DNA of 64,000 bases. Origin: Theileria orientalis strain Shintoku (lineage: Eukaryota; Apicomplexa; Aconoidasida; Piroplasmida; Theileriidae). The stretch covers positions 1 through 64,000 of the forward strand of contig NC_025263.1 in the NCBI RefSeq assembly GCF_000740895.1, given 5' to 3'. Under the pieces are notes generated by a model that worked only from the letters and a program-made list of their open reading frames with translations, was not told the origin of the DNA and did not search any database. Below, in pieces: positions 62,101-64,000 of the stretch. The position numbers and the translations under genes are program-made. Positions within the stretch are counted from its first letter, which is position 1, and each line of letters starts with the position of its first letter.

Positions 62101-63738
62101 GGATATATTTTATTGTTATTTTTAACTTGCTCCATTCAGGCAATAACCAACATAGTTACATTGTTTTATTTGATTCCTATTTCAATCCCTTTTTTCATTG
62201 TGTCATTGAGTATTTTATTCAAATTTATACTTTTGAACTTAATCAATTGTGCCAAGAACAAACAGATCGCAATGTTAGAATCTATGTCACAGGTCAATTC
62301 TGTATGTGAAAACGCCATATCAGGATCTTCAATTTATAGAAGCTATAAAAACGAACTCTCCCTGGTTATTAATTTGATTGAAAATATCGATTACAAAGTT
62401 CGAAGCCGTTTCTTGTACAGGTTAATTTTAACTTGGTGTGCTTTGATATTTAAATACGTATTTTCTGCTACGACATTAATAGTCCTTGTTCTACCTATAA
62501 TCTTGGATAGATTCACTAAATATAAAATGAAGGTTGGCTATTTTGGATTGGCATTATCGTTATGTATGAATTTAGCAAAATCATTCTCTAAATTTAGTAC
62601 AACATATGCTAAGCTCGAGATTTATTCCTGTTCTCTCCAAAGGTTTCAATATTTTATTCCTCCTAAGAAAACTCTTCAATTTAGCTCATTTGTTAATACT
62701 CATGAAGAGTATGTAGTCATTCCTGATAATAAAGCACATGTCAAGTTTCAAAGGGATCAACTGCTAATTCGCAGGGCTTTTGAGTTCAAGGCCGAAAACA
62801 AAAGGTTCTATAAATTAAGGAAATTTTTCTATGATCCTAAGTTAACAATCATTGATGCTGGAGATTATTTACCTTATGAGCATTCAGATGTTTTGTTGAA
62901 TGATGTGTGTGTCTATACCACTGCTGACCATAATCCAGAAAGTATGCTTTTGAATCACTTTAATGCATCTGCTCATCGATCTGAGATTATTGGTATTGTT
63001 GGTAGAACCGGCGCTGGTAAGACAATCTTATTATGTGTTTTACAAAACATCATGGCTAATAGAACTGGCCACGTAATATTGGATGGCAAGGACCTGAATG
63101 ATATCCCCAAGGTAGTCCTTAGACAGATTATAGGTGTGTTGCCACAACTGCCTTTTGTGTTCAAGGGATGGACTGTGCGTAGATTCCTTGATCCCAGAAA
63201 GCTGTTTAGTGATGCTGATATTAACCAGGCCTTAAATAAATGTGCTTTATTAAACTTTGTTAACGAGCTTCCTGGAGGTAAGAAATTGGATACCATTTTA
63301 GTTAAAGAGGATTTGAGATATTCCAGTCATAATTCTAAAAAAGGCGAAATTGATATGAATTTCAAATCCAACCACGAATCTTTAGAAAGTAATGTGATAC
63401 TATCCAATACCCAACTCAGAACTCTTTCATTGGCCAGATTAGTTTTATATAGGCATTTTTATAGAATGATACTCGTGGACGAACCTCCAGAAGAGGACTT
63501 GGTTGCAGGGGCCAGTGGGAGACAAGATGATCTTGGAGTTCCAATTTATGATCTATTACAGAAACATTTTAGTCATTGTACCACTTTTGTGGCTGCACAT
63601 GATGCTAATGTTTTGAAGACTTGTACTTCAGTCTGGGTTATACACGACGGCTGTCTAGTAAGGACCTGCAAAACGAGTGATATCGCAGCAAATGAGTCGG
63701 TAGCAAGAATAATAGAAGAATGTTTAAAGCAGTTTTAG
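59197..63738 (+). CDS. ABC transporter, ABCC-like full transporter (paralogue 4)
   Basis: 1,513 residues from the ATG at 59197; the only ABC copy on the plus strand. TMD1-NBD1-TMD2-NBD2. NBD1: GSKGSGKS near 549, LSGGQRVR near 644, FLMCLDAS near 678 (no catalytic Glu), no switch His (VVLTTSK). NBD2: GRTGAGKT near 1268, followed by Ile where the paralogues have Thr; signature changed to LSNTQLRTLSLAR; LVDEPPEED near 1424; AAHDAN near 1464. TMD2 and the NBD1-TMD2 linker are the most diverged of the four copies, while part of NBD1 is almost identical to paralogue 3. Integral membrane transporter; substrate unknown. Confidence 0.93.
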   Translation: MNGSSNSKDSSHEDGPESCFWESFLYSKSYFTKLKHKKFRYYDNSNIFKYLFFHWVSRWVYLLSKRYVEPYKYHPLPISDQVLKWQPIFSKHVSDGIVRLDSYHYSKSQSRDTKAKKPYSSILLRALFLTIWKRALVVIIGLVLVNVLSMSISILVKRLVVKLGDNSFGFINIFLLLLVIILCQILDGLLVENINFYFFRLICIVNYLYVIGIFQHGLSHRRKFSNNIDGSNSLNVCNQVIHSCSPDSECSKNPLYCPARRYQSKDINGQIFNFVYNDSFYVSQSIEALKYIIEFMTNFGYGVYLLSLQVKVNIWVLYFLGIFFVFIMVVVEILSAITIKFVLHYRDYRLTKSNDIVSSLALVKKMFYDDIAINIITKSRNNELSVLFVNMFLTYFNMTLYNMCIIITFYMVQRYFVASVIDASVITDIDTAGFMTSFYIFLRIAISMFLLPKCIRSIAKSYVSFKRMGIYIKDCSPNFYISDNICTGSVQTCTNITYLANQRLRDVVYYKDATFTWVNTRDDLLNKNYEPLLKNVNFQLKRSEIAIVTGSKGSGKSNFIKSMLGEMTLVGGSMAVVPLHTSMPIFYASEDIFLQHGTVRSNIVFGHRFDENLYKTVLSAVELEYDISTWEKGDLRLLSDNAPSLSGGQRVRMELARAVYAYLVFHQVNKEYNDCQCSFLMCLDASFHGLDPYVSKTIFNNLFNVKTGLLVKDDLSVVLTTSKQTLDICSKMSDINQVPNPPVYNINNQMLKFYLNLHDFIKNKRVNNIDNNYISHNIGSYMSYLTYDMLSLCSSGANTRLRRIKLTRSKYSKSFKSYARDELAGVKFNPYKVYLMPSLGFFVIYLLINIIVSVMDNIKYVLSTRLSDYISKHIRDFKNGQYFDLAEIKAHSTFWLRIMTLFVSVIIVLTILSTILFSILSNITCRKIHEYVVDSIFKNSSSVIKVKKQINQVMTYLSCDTTMTDEDVGYILLLFLTCSIQAITNIVTLFYLIPISIPFFIVSLSILFKFILLNLINCAKNKQIAMLESMSQVNSVCENAISGSSIYRSYKNELSLVINLIENIDYKVRSRFLYRLILTWCALIFKYVFSATTLIVLVLPIILDRFTKYKMKVGYFGLALSLCMNLAKSFSKFSTTYAKLEIYSCSLQRFQYFIPPKKTLQFSSFVNTHEEYVVIPDNKAHVKFQRDQLLIRRAFEFKAENKRFYKLRKFFYDPKLTIIDAGDYLPYEHSDVLLNDVCVYTTADHNPESMLLNHFNASAHRSEIIGIVGRTGAGKTILLCVLQNIMANRTGHVILDGKDLNDIPKVVLRQIIGVLPQLPFVFKGWTVRRFLDPRKLFSDADINQALNKCALLNFVNELPGGKKLDTILVKEDLRYSSHNSKKGEIDMNFKSNHESLESNVILSNTQLRTLSLARLVLYRHFYRMILVDEPPEEDLVAGASGRQDDLGVPIYDLLQKHFSHCTTFVAAHDANVLKTCTSVWVIHDGCLVRTCKTSDIAANESVARIIEECLKQF

Positions 63739-64000
63739 TTTAACAACTTAAATCACCAAACGCAGTTAATTACACACTAAATTAACTCATGTAATTTAAT
63801 ACACTCTAAAATTGAGTGTAAAATATTCACCTTTTAATTTATTTTAATTCTATATTTATCTTATTCTAAAGATCAAATTTGTTATAATTTGTATGTAATG
63901 TTGTGTCGTTGTTTGGATTTGTACGATGGTGGATACAAAGATTATTATCAAATCAGTAACATTGTTGTAAAATATACATAGACTAACGTAATATATAAAT
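63739..64000. other. 3' flank of ABC paralogue 4 (window end)
   Basis: AT-rich sequence after the stop codon; includes a local inverted-type TTACACACTAAATTAACTCA region but no clear gene. Cut by the window edge. Confidence 0.4.

Noticed and set aside
1..64000. tRNA, rRNA, CRISPR or transposase genes
   Set aside because: Looked for on both strands by eye; no cloverleaf-like tRNA, rRNA core, spacer array or transposase motif was recognised. A tRNAscan or Rfam run would settle small RNAs.

Overview
The window starts at a chromosome end: 321 bp of CCCTAAA/CCCTAAAA repeats, then gene-dense, AT-rich DNA with long intronless genes. Their families point to an apicomplexan piroplasm of the genus Theileria: secreted proteins built from FAINT (DUF529-type) domains, Ser/Ala-rich secreted proteins with a C-terminal FAINT domain, a subtelomeric ABC transporter family, and a Tpr-like multi-pass membrane protein. 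I cannot fix the species from the sequence. The families resemble those of the T. orientalis group at least as well as those of T. parva or T. annulata, but this is inference from memory.

Layout: telomere (1-321); short secreted FAINT protein (+, 1452-2519); Ser/Ala-rich coiled-coil plus FAINT protein (+, 3206-5584); two tandem ABC transporters (-, 6983-11563 and 12934-17457) with an ABC fragment between them; a very large modular secreted protein (-, 27477-18855) with one visible intron and an apparent one-base frameshift; a second Ser/Ala-rich coiled-coil plus FAINT protein (+, 30880-33390); a multi-pass membrane protein (+, 35752-37209) followed by a broken relative (37801-38144); a third ABC transporter (-, 38525-43024); a broken FAINT-family fragment (43271-43665); a giant 2,682-residue protein with about 23 FAINT domains (+, 46571-54619) ending in 768-bp tandem repeats; a FAINT relic (54665-54934); a four-FAINT secreted protein (+, 56424-57857); and a fourth ABC transporter (+, 59197-63738). 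No rRNA, tRNA or CRISPR was seen.

The region behaves as a recombining subtelomere. Parts of genes and flanks are shared between loci: a 225-bp upstream block before both Ser/Ala-rich genes, a ~547-bp downstream block, a 422-bp identical tract in two ABC genes, and a 195-bp identical 5' end in another ABC pair. Two classes of product dominate: exported proteins that probably face the host cell, and multi-pass transporters. The ABC proteins all share one unusual layout, with one canonical and one strongly degenerate ATP site. Coding starts were set at ATG; three long frames extend upstream to TTG, and I trimmed those.
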